From SAR116 cluster bacterium AG-321-K23 (lineage in GTDB: Bacteria; Pseudomonadota; Alphaproteobacteria; Puniceispirillales; Marisalimonadaceae): a stretch of DNA of 64,000 bases. The notes beneath the pieces were generated by a model that worked only from the letters and a program-made list of their open reading frames with translations, was not told the origin of the DNA and ran no database searches. The DNA lies in the NCBI GenBank assembly GCA_003284565.1, contig QBXO01000004.1:1-64000 (forward strand). The letters are read 5' to 3'. Shown here in pieces: positions 45,528-55,500 of the stretch. Position numbers and translations under genes: made by a program. How positions within the stretch are numbered: the stretch's first letter is position 1; each line of letters starts with the position of its first letter.

Positions 45528-46242
45528 TTAATGTTTCCTTGACAGGTTTTGCATTTTTACTAAAGTCACCAATGATTGTCTCACCAGCTATCATTTTTTG
45601 CCCTTTTAATATCATTACAGAAACATCAGAAGGAAAATAAATATCAACTCTGCTTCCAAATCTAATTAGGCCAAATATCTCTCCAGCTTTTAATGATTTA
45701 CCTATATCAACATCACAAATAATTCTTCTAGCGACTAATCCTGCAATTTGAACAAATGCAATCTTTTTTCCATTTTCTGTATCCATATTAAGAATAAGTC
45801 TTTCATTTTCATCAGATGCTTTATCTAAACTTGCATTAAAAAAGGAACCTGGAACATATTTTTTATATGTAATTTGGCCTAACATTGGAGATCTATTTAC
45901 GTGAACGTCAAAAACATTCATAAAAATACAGACTCTTTTCCACTTTCCCTCAGGCAACCCTATCTCTTCAGCAGGAGCTATTTCTGAAATTTCAATAACT
46001 CTTCCATCAGCAGGGGATATTATTAGGTTATTTACATTTGAGCCTGACAATACTGGGGTAACTCTTGGAGGATTTCTAAAAAAATATATGCACCAAACTG
46101 TTAATATAATTCCAATAAAATATAAGGGAGTCCATAACCAACCAATAATCACAGACAAAATAAAAAACAGGGCTATAAATGGAATACCCGCAGGATGTAT
46201 TGGAGTTAAAATAGACGTCTTGATAGAATCAATAATGTTCAT
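45517..46242 (-). CDS. psd: Phosphatidylserine decarboxylase (short type)
   Basis: About 241 residues. N-terminal membrane hairpin, then SPADGRV, the VFMNVFDVHVNRSP motif, and RFGSRVDIYFP, where Gly-Ser is the self-cleavage site giving the pyruvoyl cofactor. The ATG at 46242 has an AGGA site and is preferred over the TTG at 46272. The enzyme makes phosphatidylethanolamine in the inner membrane. Confidence 0.93.
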   Translation of the reverse strand: MNIIDSIKTSILTPIHPAGIPFIALFFILSVIIGWLWTPLYFIGIILTVWCIYFFRNPPRVTPVLSGSNVNNLIISPADGRVIEISEIAPAEEIGLPEGKWKRVCIFMNVFDVHVNRSPMLGQITYKKYVPGSFFNASLDKASDENERLILNMDTENGKKIAFVQIAGLVARRIICDVDIGKSLKAGEIFGLIRFGSRVDIYFPSDVSVMILKGQKMIAGETIIGDFSKNAKPVKETLNEK

Positions 46243-46374
46243 TTTTTTTCCTATAGAATTTTTATTATGCAATTATTATATCTAAGATATAGCATCAATA
46301 CAAAAAAATGATAATATATACAAATGTTAACTTTTATACAACAAGCATAATTAAAGAGAGAATCGGATATAAAA

Positions 46375-46662
46375 TTGAGCAAAATTAAAGAAAAAAAACT
46401 TAATTCAATTAAGTCAGAAATCGAAGATATTAAAAAATATGTAAATTCTAGTGATATGTTAGATACATATCCAAAAAATGATACAGAATTTTCCGACAAT
46501 ATAGTTAACGATACCTTAACATTAACTAATATTGTAAATGAGGAAAATAAAGTATTTAATAACAAAGACTTAGATATAATAAAAAATGAATTAATAGAAT
46601 TAAAATCTGCAATATATCATAATAAAGATTTACTTGAAAAAATTTTATTAAAAATTAAATAA
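46375..46662 (+). CDS. Small coiled-coil protein, unknown
   Basis: 95 residues from a TTG with a weak AGAGAG upstream; an internal ATG at about 46457 is the alternative start. Almost wholly charged helix with a DTLTLTNIVNEEN segment in the middle, followed by a C-terminal helix (KNELIELKSAIYHNKDLLEKIL). The LTLTN-like segment faintly recalls alphaproteobacterial DUF2497/PopZ proteins, but the rest is too divergent to assign. The opposite-strand frame here looks like a shadow. Confidence 0.4.
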   Translation: MSKIKEKKLNSIKSEIEDIKKYVNSSDMLDTYPKNDTEFSDNIVNDTLTLTNIVNEENKVFNNKDLDIIKNELIELKSAIYHNKDLLEKILLKIK

Positions 46663-46807
46663 AAGTTATAATGTGTAAAAATTCTTTTTTTTAATTAATT
46701 AAGTTGAATAAACATATTAGATTGATTTTAGAGAATTAAAAAAACTGTTTATTTTTTAGTTCTGTGATATATATTGTTTGCTAGTCATTTAGTTAGTGGA
46801 GGTTTAA

Positions 46808-47986
46808 ATGCGTTATATAAGAGACAATCTCTTACTATTGTTATTTTGTGCAATAGTCGGAATTGCAACGCTTGATACCAAAATTGTTTTTGCAGGTGGT
46901 GACCCATCAATAAAAGATAGTAAAGTAAAAAAGCAAAAAAATAATATAAAACAACATGACCATAATAAACTATATGTTGATAAACAAAAAAAATTAACTT
47001 CAACTGATAAAAATAGTGTTGCCAACAAAGGCTCCTTATCAAAAAATAAAAACAATTCAAACAAAGATGAAAATGTTGAAACAGCTGGCTTTGCTGCCAT
47101 AGAAGATGTACCTCTAATCATTGATCTTTCCTCTGTCACCGACTCTGATGGAATGGGGTCAGTAAGTGTGCAGTGGCAAATTTCTTCAGATAACAAAAAA
47201 TGGACTAATATTAGTGGTGCGACTAATCAATCATTTACTCCAAGAGAAATTCACGTTGGTAGCAGATTACGTGTTGCCATTTCATATGTTGATGGACAGG
47301 GTAACTTAGAGCCTCTTATAAGCCCGCCTTCCACTCCTGTAAGAAACGTAAATGACAAGCCAACTGGTTCAGCTCGACTAATTGGATCTGCTGTTGAGGA
47401 CAGTGCACTTGTGGTTGATACTTCAAGTATAGCTGATGAAGACGGAATTGGTGGATTTGATATAACTTGGCAAAGATCATCTTCAAAGTCATCATGGGAA
47501 GCATATCCTACTGCTCAAAATGAAGTTCTTAGATTAACGCAAAATCAAGTTGGATATTCATATAGAGCAGTTGTATCTTACATTGACTCTCATGGTACAA
47601 GAGAAGTGCTATATACAAGTCCTTCTGAAACAATCGATAACCTAGATGATCCTGTGCAAGGTGAAGTCACTATTATAGGGGAACCGAAAGAAGGTATCAC
47701 TTTAAGAGCATTATCAAATTCTTTGTCAGATGAGGATGGAATTGCTTCAATATCAATAAGTTGGGAAACTTCAAAAGATGGTAGAAATTGGGTTGGTTTA
47801 AACAGCCTAAGTGGACCTGTTCTTTCACTTAACCAGTCTTTAGTTGGTTCACAAGTTAGAGCGAGAGTTGCTGTAGTTGATAACTTTGGAATAGAAACTA
47901 ATTTATATAGTCAAGCCACTAGAACAGTTGAAAACGTCAATAATAAGCCTTCTGGTAGAATTGTTATAAGAAGAGTTGGTCAATAA
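46808..47986 (+). CDS. Exported protein with three adhesin-type repeats
   Basis: 392 residues with a signal peptide (about 1-28, ending VFAG), a lysine/asparagine-rich linker to about residue 85, then three diverged repeats of roughly 90 residues. Each repeat has an acidic D-x-DG(I/M)(G/A) opening, a W(Q/E)-S core and a (V)G-S/Y-x-(L/Y)R(V/A) strand: TDSDGMGSVSVQWQIS, ADEDGIGGFDITWQRS, SDEDGIASISISWETS. This domain type is usual in giant calcium-binding adhesins, but here it stands alone in a small protein without a recognisable anchor or secretion signal. Confidence 0.6.
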   Translation: MRYIRDNLLLLLFCAIVGIATLDTKIVFAGGDPSIKDSKVKKQKNNIKQHDHNKLYVDKQKKLTSTDKNSVANKGSLSKNKNNSNKDENVETAGFAAIEDVPLIIDLSSVTDSDGMGSVSVQWQISSDNKKWTNISGATNQSFTPREIHVGSRLRVAISYVDGQGNLEPLISPPSTPVRNVNDKPTGSARLIGSAVEDSALVVDTSSIADEDGIGGFDITWQRSSSKSSWEAYPTAQNEVLRLTQNQVGYSYRAVVSYIDSHGTREVLYTSPSETIDNLDDPVQGEVTIIGEPKEGITLRALSNSLSDEDGIASISISWETSKDGRNWVGLNSLSGPVLSLNQSLVGSQVRARVAVVDNFGIETNLYSQATRTVENVNNKPSGRIVIRRVGQ

Positions 47987-48011
47987 TTATTATTTTTGTG
48001 GAGAATAATTA

Positions 48012-48287
48012 ATGAAGCATAAACCTGGTGCTAGTAATTCACCATGTAATATAATTTCATTTAAAAATTATAAAAATAAAAGGGTGAAAAAAGTTTCATC
48101 TACTATAGCTGCAATAATAGCAATTAGAATTGAACATCCATCTAACATAACTGCCGAAGATTTTTTTGTTAATGAGATAGAGGCTGCAGAAAATATCGAA
48201 GTTCTTGCATTTGAAGATGCGTTGGATAATAACAATATCTTCCTCTCTTCGATTGATGCACAAAATAATGCGTTAAATGACGCTTAA
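48012..48287 (+). CDS. Small protein after the repeat protein, unknown
   Basis: 91 residues, 25 bases after the repeat protein, GGAG site upstream. Basic N-terminal third (SFKNYKNKRVKKV), a short hydrophobic segment (STIAAIIAIRI) and an acidic C-terminal half rich in Asp, Glu and Asn. No clear signal peptide. Position suggests it is made with the repeat protein and may assist its export or attachment, but that is a guess. Confidence 0.5.
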   Translation: MKHKPGASNSPCNIISFKNYKNKRVKKVSSTIAAIIAIRIEHPSNITAEDFFVNEIEAAENIEVLAFEDALDNNNIFLSSIDAQNNALNDA

Positions 48288-48304
48288 TTTATTATAATTT
48301 TACT

Positions 48305-48901
48305 CTATTTTTTAACTTTATTAACAAGCTTCCAAATCTGTGGAAGTAGTAATGCAGCTAAAATAAGCTTATATAAATCACCAATGATGAAAGGCTTTAA
48401 ACCATTTAAAATTGCAAAATCAAAACCTTTTAAAATACTAAGTTGAAAAACTCCACAAGTATAGATAACAAACAACCCTAACAACATTGCAAAAACAGAT
48501 TTAATTAGAAATTGTCCCCAACCTCTATCTGCAAGCTCACCTATTAGTATTGAGGCAAATAAAAATCCAAATAAGAAACCTCCAGTTGGCCCTAATAAAT
48601 ATGGCAAACCTCCCCCATAAGCAAATACGGGAAATCCAATTATTCCTTGAAATAAATATAAACTTACAGCAGCTACAGATATATTTCTTCCACATAACAT
48701 TGCTATCATGAGCACTGCTAAGGGTTGCGTTGTCATCGGAACTGGATACAAATCAACTTTTATTTTTGCAGATAATATTAATAAGAAGCTACAAATAATA
48801 ACAGTCACAAAATTAGTTAATTTAGATAAATGTTCCTGAGGTTTATCTTTTAAGATAAAACTTTCTAACCAAGAGACCCTTGATAATTTAGTGTTATTCA
48901 T
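48305..48901 (-). CDS. bioY: Biotin transporter BioY
   Basis: 198 residues with about six membrane segments. Family features are VDLYPVPMTTQPLAVLMIAMLCG, and GFPVFAYGGGLPYLLGPTGGFLFGF. It is the substrate-binding subunit of an ECF-type importer, and can work alone in some bacteria. No energising genes are near it. Its presence suggests biotin scavenging; no biotin synthesis genes are seen in the window. Confidence 0.92.
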   Translation of the reverse strand: MNNTKLSRVSWLESFILKDKPQEHLSKLTNFVTVIICSFLLILSAKIKVDLYPVPMTTQPLAVLMIAMLCGRNISVAAVSLYLFQGIIGFPVFAYGGGLPYLLGPTGGFLFGFLFASILIGELADRGWGQFLIKSVFAMLLGLFVIYTCGVFQLSILKGFDFAILNGLKPFIIGDLYKLILAALLLPQIWKLVNKVKK

Positions 48902-49002
48902 AACAAATTTCCTTTTAAAAAAAGTTTAACTTACTAATATTATAATATGTGTATATATCATAAATTATTTTTTTATAAAATTATATTTTATGGGGTTATA
49001 AA

Positions 49003-49956
49003 ATGAATGATGTAGATGACATACTAACACCAACAAGTATTTGGTTAAAACAAAATAGAAGAATTGCTCTTGCTACAGTAATTTCAACATGGGGAAGTTC
49101 ACCTAGACCTGTTGGTGGTCAAATGGCTATTGATCAAAATGGTGAAATAATAGGTTCTGTTTCTGGTGGATGCATTGAAGGGGCAGTAATTTCTGAGGGT
49201 ATTAACTCTATAAAAGATGGTAAATCAAGAATAAAAGATTATGGAATTACTAATGATATGGCTTGGGAAGTTGGGTTGGCATGTGGTGGTGAACTAAAAG
49301 TCTTGATCCAACCTCTAGATTTGGAAGATAATATAGTTTATTCAATTGTAGATTTTATAAAAAAAAGAGAAATTGTTAAATTAAGAATTGATTGCTCAAC
49401 TGGCTTTAGGACAATTGATAACACAATAGATAAGCAGATAAGTTATTTTGATAAGTCAAAAAACCAATTTATTCATATTATTGACCCTAAACCTAGATTA
49501 TTTATTATTGGAGCAGTTCACATTGCGCAAGCACTTGTTTCACTAGCTGATGTGGCTGATTATGAGATAATATTGATTGATCCCAGAAATCATTTCGCAA
49601 CAAAAGATAGGTTTCCAAACTGCAAAATAATTAATGAATGGCCGGATATAGCACTTTCAAATTATGATCTTGATAAATCATCGCATTTAGTTACGTTAAC
49701 GCATGATCCTAAAATTGATGACTTGGCCTTAATCTATTGTATGAAAAATAATTTTGGATATATAGGATCTTTAGGAAGCAAAAAAACTCATAATAAAAGA
49801 TGTGAAAGATTAATTGAGAAAGGGTTCAATGAAATCGAATTATCTAAAATTCATGCTCCTATAGGCCTGGATATTAAGGCAAAAACACCTGCAGAGATAG
49901 CTACTTCAATATTAGCAGAGATAATAAATTATAGACGCAAAAATCATGATGAATGA
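49003..49956 (+). CDS. XdhC family protein (CoxI/XdhC-like)
   Basis: 317 residues. N-terminal XdhC region (IALATVISTWGSSPRPVGGQMAI; GSVSGGCIEGAVI) and a complete C-terminal Rossmann domain (KPRLFIIGAVHIAQAL; LIDPRNHFATKDRFP; LGSKKTHNKR). It is a fuller member of the family than coxF and resembles CoxI. It overlaps the MocA-type gene by 11 bases. Likely role: cofactor maturation for CO dehydrogenase or another xanthine-oxidase-type enzyme. Confidence 0.85.
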   Translation: MNDVDDILTPTSIWLKQNRRIALATVISTWGSSPRPVGGQMAIDQNGEIIGSVSGGCIEGAVISEGINSIKDGKSRIKDYGITNDMAWEVGLACGGELKVLIQPLDLEDNIVYSIVDFIKKREIVKLRIDCSTGFRTIDNTIDKQISYFDKSKNQFIHIIDPKPRLFIIGAVHIAQALVSLADVADYEIILIDPRNHFATKDRFPNCKIINEWPDIALSNYDLDKSSHLVTLTHDPKIDDLALIYCMKNNFGYIGSLGSKKTHNKRCERLIEKGFNEIELSKIHAPIGLDIKAKTPAEIATSILAEIINYRRKNHDE

Positions 49957-50554
49957 AAAGAAGGACTATAAAATAAAAAAAATTTTACTTGCTGCAGGTG
50001 AAAGTAAACGTTTTGGAAATAAAAATAAACTTGCAGAAGTTATCAATGACAAACCTATAATTAGTCATATTTTAGATACATTATTTGGAATATTTGATCC
50101 CTCTGAAATGATTGTAATAGTTGGACACGAAAATAAAATAATTAAAAATTTAATATTTAATAAAGACATTAAAATTCTAGAAAATTTAGATTATAGAAAA
50201 GGTATTGGAACTTCAATTGCATTAGGAGTAAATAATTTAGATACTGATATCGATGGAGTTATGATTATTCCAGCAGATATGCCTTATATTAATTCTATGG
50301 ACCTTATTAATTTAGAAAAAAAGTTTATGGAACTCAATTGTGTAAAAGTAGTAATGCCTGAACATAATTCTATAATCGGTAATCCTGTTATCTTGCCAAG
50401 AAGTTATTTTAACACTCTTAAAAGTCTCAAAAATGATTTTGGTGCTAGATCACTAATTAAAAAAAAAGATGTAATTACTTTTAAAACTGGATTTGGAACA
50501 ATTTTTGACATTGACACAAAAGACGAACTAGTTAAACCCAAAACAAATTTTTAA
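49946..50554 (+). CDS. MocA-type molybdenum cofactor cytidylyltransferase-like protein
   Basis: 202 residues, nucleotidyltransferase fold. N-terminal LLAAGESKRFGNKNKLAEV with the NTP-binding pattern, IIPADMPYI with the metal-binding Asp, and MPEHNSIIGNPVILP. These match the MocA/MobA-like branch (NTP_transf_3) that attaches CMP to the molybdopterin cofactor. The fusion-like overlap with XdhC supports this. It stops two bases from the end of typA on the other strand. Confidence 0.85.
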   Translation: MMNEKKDYKIKKILLAAGESKRFGNKNKLAEVINDKPIISHILDTLFGIFDPSEMIVIVGHENKIIKNLIFNKDIKILENLDYRKGIGTSIALGVNNLDTDIDGVMIIPADMPYINSMDLINLEKKFMELNCVKVVMPEHNSIIGNPVILPRSYFNTLKSLKNDFGARSLIKKKDVITFKTGFGTIFDIDTKDELVKPKTNF

Positions 50555-50555
50555 T

Positions 50556-52400
50556 TTAAGATGCAGCTCTTGCTGCTTTTTTTCTCTCATGTTCTTTTAA
50601 AAATTTTTTTCTAATTCTAAGGCTGATGGGGGTTACTTCAATCAGTTCGTCATCATTAATAAATTCCAATGCAAATTCTAAAGTAACATTTATAGGAGTT
50701 GTTAATAAAACTGCATCATCATTACCGGAGGCCCTAACATTTGTAAGTTGTTTTCCTTTGAGAGGATTGACAACAAGATCATTATTTCTACTATTTATAC
50801 CAATTATCATTCCCTCATATACTTCAATGCCACTTTTTATGATCATTTTTCCTCTATCTTGAAGATTAAATAATGCATATGGAAGTGCTTTTCCCTGACC
50901 AATTGATATAAGAGCTCCATTTCTTCTTCCAGTTTGTAATCCCTCTACAACAGGTCTGTACTTATCAAAATTATGATACATAAGACCTGAACCAGAGGTT
51001 AATGTCAAAAATTCTGTTCTAAAACCAATTAAGCCTCTACTAGCAATAATATAATCTATACGAACTCTTCCTTTACTATCAGGCACCATGTCAATCAATT
51101 GAGCTTTTCTTTCGCCTAATTTTTCCATTATTTTTCCCTGATGAATTACTTCTATATCAATTGTTAAGTTTTCAAATGGTTCATTTTTTACGTTATCAAT
51201 AACTTTTGTAATCACTTCTGGGGATGAAATACCCATTTCAAAACCTTCTCGTCTCATATTTTCAATAAGAATAGATAAGTGAAGTTCTCCACGGCCTGAG
51301 ATTCTAAATTTATCTGGATTGTCTGTGTCTTCAACTCTAAGTGCAACATTAGTTTTTAATTCTTGATCTAATCGTTCACGTATTGATCTACTTGTAACCA
51401 ATTTTCCTTCTTGGCCTGCGAATGGACTGTCATTTACTTGTACCACCATACTAATAGTGGGTTCATCAACTGAGAGTTTCTCTAATGCTTCAAACTCTCC
51501 AACCTCACAAATTGTATCAGAAATTTTTAACTCTCCTAAACCACTTATTGCTACAATATCCCCCGCATTAGCTTCATCAACTTCCTTCTTTTCTAAACCA
51601 TGAAAATTCATAATTTGTAGAATTTTACCTTGACGAACATTCCCGTTTTCGTTTCCTATAGATACATTTTGACCTTTTTTCAAATGACCTCTTCTGATTC
51701 TTCCAGTTCCTATCAAACCAACATAACTAGAGTAGCTAAGGGCTGATATTTGCATTTGAAAATTACTATTTGGATCGACATTAGGATATGGAACTTTGTT
51801 TATAATCGTTTCAAAAATTTCATCCATATTATTTTTTTTATATATCAAATCATTGGTTGCCCACCCTTCAATTGCAGACGCATAGACAACAGGAAAATCG
51901 AGTTGAGTTTCATTAGCACCCAACTTATCAAAAAGATCAAAAGTTTGATCTAATACCCAATCTGGTCTGGCACCATCTCTGTCAACTTTGTTTATTACGA
52001 CAATAGGACAAAGTCCTGCCTCGAGAGCCTTTTTAGTAACAAAACTAGTCTGTGGCATGGGGCCATCAACAGCGTCAACTAATAACAATACAGAATCTAC
52101 CATAGATAGAACCCTTTCAACTTCACCACCAAAATCTGCATGTCCTGGAGTATCTACAATATTAATTCTCCATTCTTTCCATTTTAATCCTGTATTTTTT
52201 GATAAGATTGTAATGCCACGTTCTTTTTCTAAATCATTTGTATCCATTACTCTTTCAATTAATTCTGCATGAGCAGCAAACGTACCAGATTGTTGTAACA
52301 ACGTATCAATTAAAGTTGTCTTACCATGATCTACATGAGCAACAATAGCTATATTTCTAATTAATTTTATTTTTTCTTCTGTTGAGCTAAAATTTTTCAT
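50556..52400 (-). CDS. typA: Ribosome-associated GTPase TypA/BipA
   Basis: 614 residues, translational GTPase. G1 AHVDHGKTTL, switch II DTPGHADFGGEVERV, G4 NKVDRDGARPDW, G5 SAIEGWA, then domains II-V with the C-terminal TypA-specific region (SRGLIGFRTEFLT; NVRASGNDDAVLL). It helps ribosome assembly and stress adaptation. Confidence 0.96.
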   Translation of the reverse strand: MKNFSSTEEKIKLIRNIAIVAHVDHGKTTLIDTLLQQSGTFAAHAELIERVMDTNDLEKERGITILSKNTGLKWKEWRINIVDTPGHADFGGEVERVLSMVDSVLLLVDAVDGPMPQTSFVTKKALEAGLCPIVVINKVDRDGARPDWVLDQTFDLFDKLGANETQLDFPVVYASAIEGWATNDLIYKKNNMDEIFETIINKVPYPNVDPNSNFQMQISALSYSSYVGLIGTGRIRRGHLKKGQNVSIGNENGNVRQGKILQIMNFHGLEKKEVDEANAGDIVAISGLGELKISDTICEVGEFEALEKLSVDEPTISMVVQVNDSPFAGQEGKLVTSRSIRERLDQELKTNVALRVEDTDNPDKFRISGRGELHLSILIENMRREGFEMGISSPEVITKVIDNVKNEPFENLTIDIEVIHQGKIMEKLGERKAQLIDMVPDSKGRVRIDYIIASRGLIGFRTEFLTLTSGSGLMYHNFDKYRPVVEGLQTGRRNGALISIGQGKALPYALFNLQDRGKMIIKSGIEVYEGMIIGINSRNNDLVVNPLKGKQLTNVRASGNDDAVLLTTPINVTLEFALEFINDDELIEVTPISLRIRKKFLKEHERKKAARAAS

Positions 52401-52503
52401 TTCATTTCTTCAATAAATTAAAAGTTTATAGAGTTTGTCTATATAGCTTTTTATTAAACCTCTTGTCATTAAATAAAAGCAAAGATACATAAATTAATTT
52501 AAA

Positions 52504-55500
52504 TCAGACAAATTCTTCTTGTTTAGTTTGAGGTATTGGTTTTATATTTTCAAATTTAAGTGCTAAAGCGAGTAGTGGTGGGACCATAAGTAAAGTTAAA
52601 ATTGCTGAAGTAGATAACCCTCCAAAAACTACCGTGCCAATACCACGATATAATTCTGATCCAGCACCTGGAAAAATAACAAGTGGAATTAATCCAAATA
52701 AGCTAGTCAAAGTTGACATGAAAATTGGTCTAATTCTATTTCTTGTTGCTTCAGTTATAGCATCTGAAATACTAAAACTGTCGTATCTTATATGCCAAAG
52801 AGTTTGCTCAACCATTAAAATAGAATTATTAACAACAATACCGGTTAAAATTATAAAGCCTAACATAGTAAGCATATCCATAGATTGAGAACTAAATTGA
52901 TTTAAAATAACTAGACCTATTACACCTCCTGCAGCTGCAACAGGAACCGTTATGACTATTACAAAAGGAAGAATAAATGACCTCATTAATACTGTTAGCA
53001 GTAAAAAAATCACAAAAAGTGCTATCATTACATTATTTTTCATTGCTATCCAAGTTCGTTCCAATTCACTTGCAGCCCCTGATAAATTTAAGGAAATACC
53101 GTCAGGAACTTCTCCAGAAAAAGGTTTAATTATTGAGTTTTGAAGTTTAAAAACCGCATCTTCTAAAGAAATGTTTTCATGTGGCCGTAATTGTAAAGTA
53201 ATTACTCTTCTTCCCGATAATCTTTTTATTTGTTCAGGCACACCAATTAAATTAATGTCAGCAACTTGTGACAATCGAACTAACTCCCCAGTTTTAAGGA
53301 TTAATGGTAAATTTTTTAAGTCATCTATCTTATTCGTATTTGCTTTATTTGAAGTCAATACAAGCTCAATTAATTTTCCTTGGAAAGGTATCTCAATTAC
53401 TCTTATTCCGTCATTATAAACATCTAAAGATTGGGCTAATTCTTTAGCTGTCATTCCAATGTCAGCTAATTTTTCCGGGATGGGTTTTATTATTACTTGC
53501 GGAGATCCACTTCCCATTTGAGGAACAGAGCGAACTTGATGTCCATCCTTAGGTTGAAACTCTTTTTTTATAGCTCTGAGAGTTTTTTGAGCTGTTGGCT
53601 GTATTAAATCTAAAGAAGGTCCGGTAATTTCTAATTTTATTACCCTTGATCCTCCTACTGATCTTCCAAATAATGACGCTTGCTGAGCAAATGCTCTTGC
53701 ACCTGGTTGTGCCCTAATTGGTTTAGTTAATACTGGTAGAATTTCTTTAACTCTGTTGGGATTTTCTGTTGCTGCTCCTGCAAATGCTCCGCCTGAAAAG
53801 GCTACGAAAAAGAAACGTGAAATCTTTGGCTTTCCATAAGGGCCATCACTTTCAGCTTCCCAAAGTGGTTTTGCTGCTTTCTCCATCGCTCTGGATATCT
53901 CAACAGTTGATTCTTTGTTATAACCTTGCGGCACTATTATACGAGCATATACAAAATTTCTATTCCCATCTGGCAAATAATCAAGTGGAGGAAGAAACGT
54001 GAATATTATTAGTGTGGCCGTTATTATTAATAGAAAAACAACTGTCAAACCAGATTTTACTGAACTAGTTGCCCAAAAAGCATATTTTTGTATTAATTTT
54101 GCAAAATTACTAGCAGGATTATCTATAAATTTAATAGAAAATATTTCTTGTTTTTTAGCTTTAGAACTTTTTAGTATTTTTGCCGCCAATGAAGGTATTA
54201 ATGTTATAGAAATTATAACTGAAATTAAAACTGATACTGAAATTGCTATACCTATATCTCTAAATAATTGTCCAACTGGCAAGTCTATTAATAATATTGG
54301 AATAAACACAACAACTGTCGTTAGAGCAGAACCAAGTATGGGAGCCCAAACTTGTCTAGAACCACGATAAGAAGCCATAGTGGAAGACAAACCAGTTTGT
54401 TTTAGTCTGTAAATATTTTCTTGGCTTACAATTGAAGCATCTACAACCATTCCAACGGCGAATGCTAAACCAGCTAAGGATATTACATTTACAGAAAGAC
54501 CTAACCATGAAATTGCTACAAAAGTGCCAACAACAGAAACTGGAATTGCGAGCATAATTATGAATGTGGGCCTAAAACTTCTTAAAAAGAGCATTAATAT
54601 ACAAATTGCTAAAATTCCACCAATAACAATATTTTGCTGAACTAATTTAATAGCTGCATTTATGTAAACTGTTTCGTCATAAACATTGTTTAAGACAAGA
54701 CCATTTTCATAAAGAATACCATTATTTAATTTATTAATTTCTATATTTAAATTTTTAATAATTTCTACAACATTGGAGTTAGGCTCTCTTATCACAGCAA
54801 AAGTAATAGCATCTTGTCCGTTCATTCTCCTAAAACTAGTGGGTTTTTTATAAGACATATAAATTTTTGCTACATCTTTGAGTTTTACGTTAATTGGAAT
54901 ACCGTCTAAACCTTTTTCAGATCGTAAAATTATATTCTCAGCGGTTGTGGGTGTATATGAAATAGCTTCTGCTCTAAGAGAATAAGTTCTTTTGCCTTCA
55001 ATAATTTCTCCGGCTGTAACTTGTGCGGAACTAGATCTCAGTGCCTCTAAAATATCTGGTATTGAAATTGAATATTCCGCTAGTTTTTGGATGTCTAAAG
55101 CTACTTTTAATTCTTTTTTTTGCCCCCCACGGAATGTTATTTCTGAAACACCTTCAATTCTCGATAATTTTTCAACAATTTCATATTCTACAAAATCACC
55201 TAAACTACCTAAATCTTTAATTTTAGATCCAGGTAATTTAATCATGGCCAATCTTGAAATTGGACTGTCATCTGAATTAGATGTACGAACTGTTGGCCGC
55301 TTAGCATCAAAGGGCAGGCCATCAATTACAGAAACCTTGCTAAGAAGCTGTACAAGCGCAATATCCATATCTTGACCAACTGAATATGTCAAAGTTACCC
55401 TTGCAGATCCAAATCTGCTATCTGATTCTACGTTTTCAACACCTACTAGTGAACTAACTGCTAATTCAACTCTAGTTACAATTTCTCTTTCCACATCTTT

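Noticed and set aside
46251-46565. 104-residue hydrophobic frame on the minus strand
   Set aside because: It overlaps the charged coiled-coil frame on the plus strand, and its composition is what an antisense reading of lysine/asparagine-rich sequence gives. No ribosome site.
46813-47196. Minus-strand frame of 127 residues opposite the repeat protein
   Set aside because: The plus frame has a signal peptide, ribosome site and repeated domains; the minus frame has none of these.
48902-49002. Riboswitch or BioR site before bioY
   Set aside because: No recognisable biotin-regulator palindrome or conserved RNA core was seen in the short AT-rich gap.
53999-54370. Plus-strand frame of 123 residues inside the RND permease gene
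   Set aside because: Antisense shadow of a well-conserved permease; no start signal and no independent similarity.
54992-55375. Plus-strand frame of 127 residues inside the RND permease gene
   Set aside because: Shadow of the N-terminal half of the permease; codon pattern follows the minus-strand gene.
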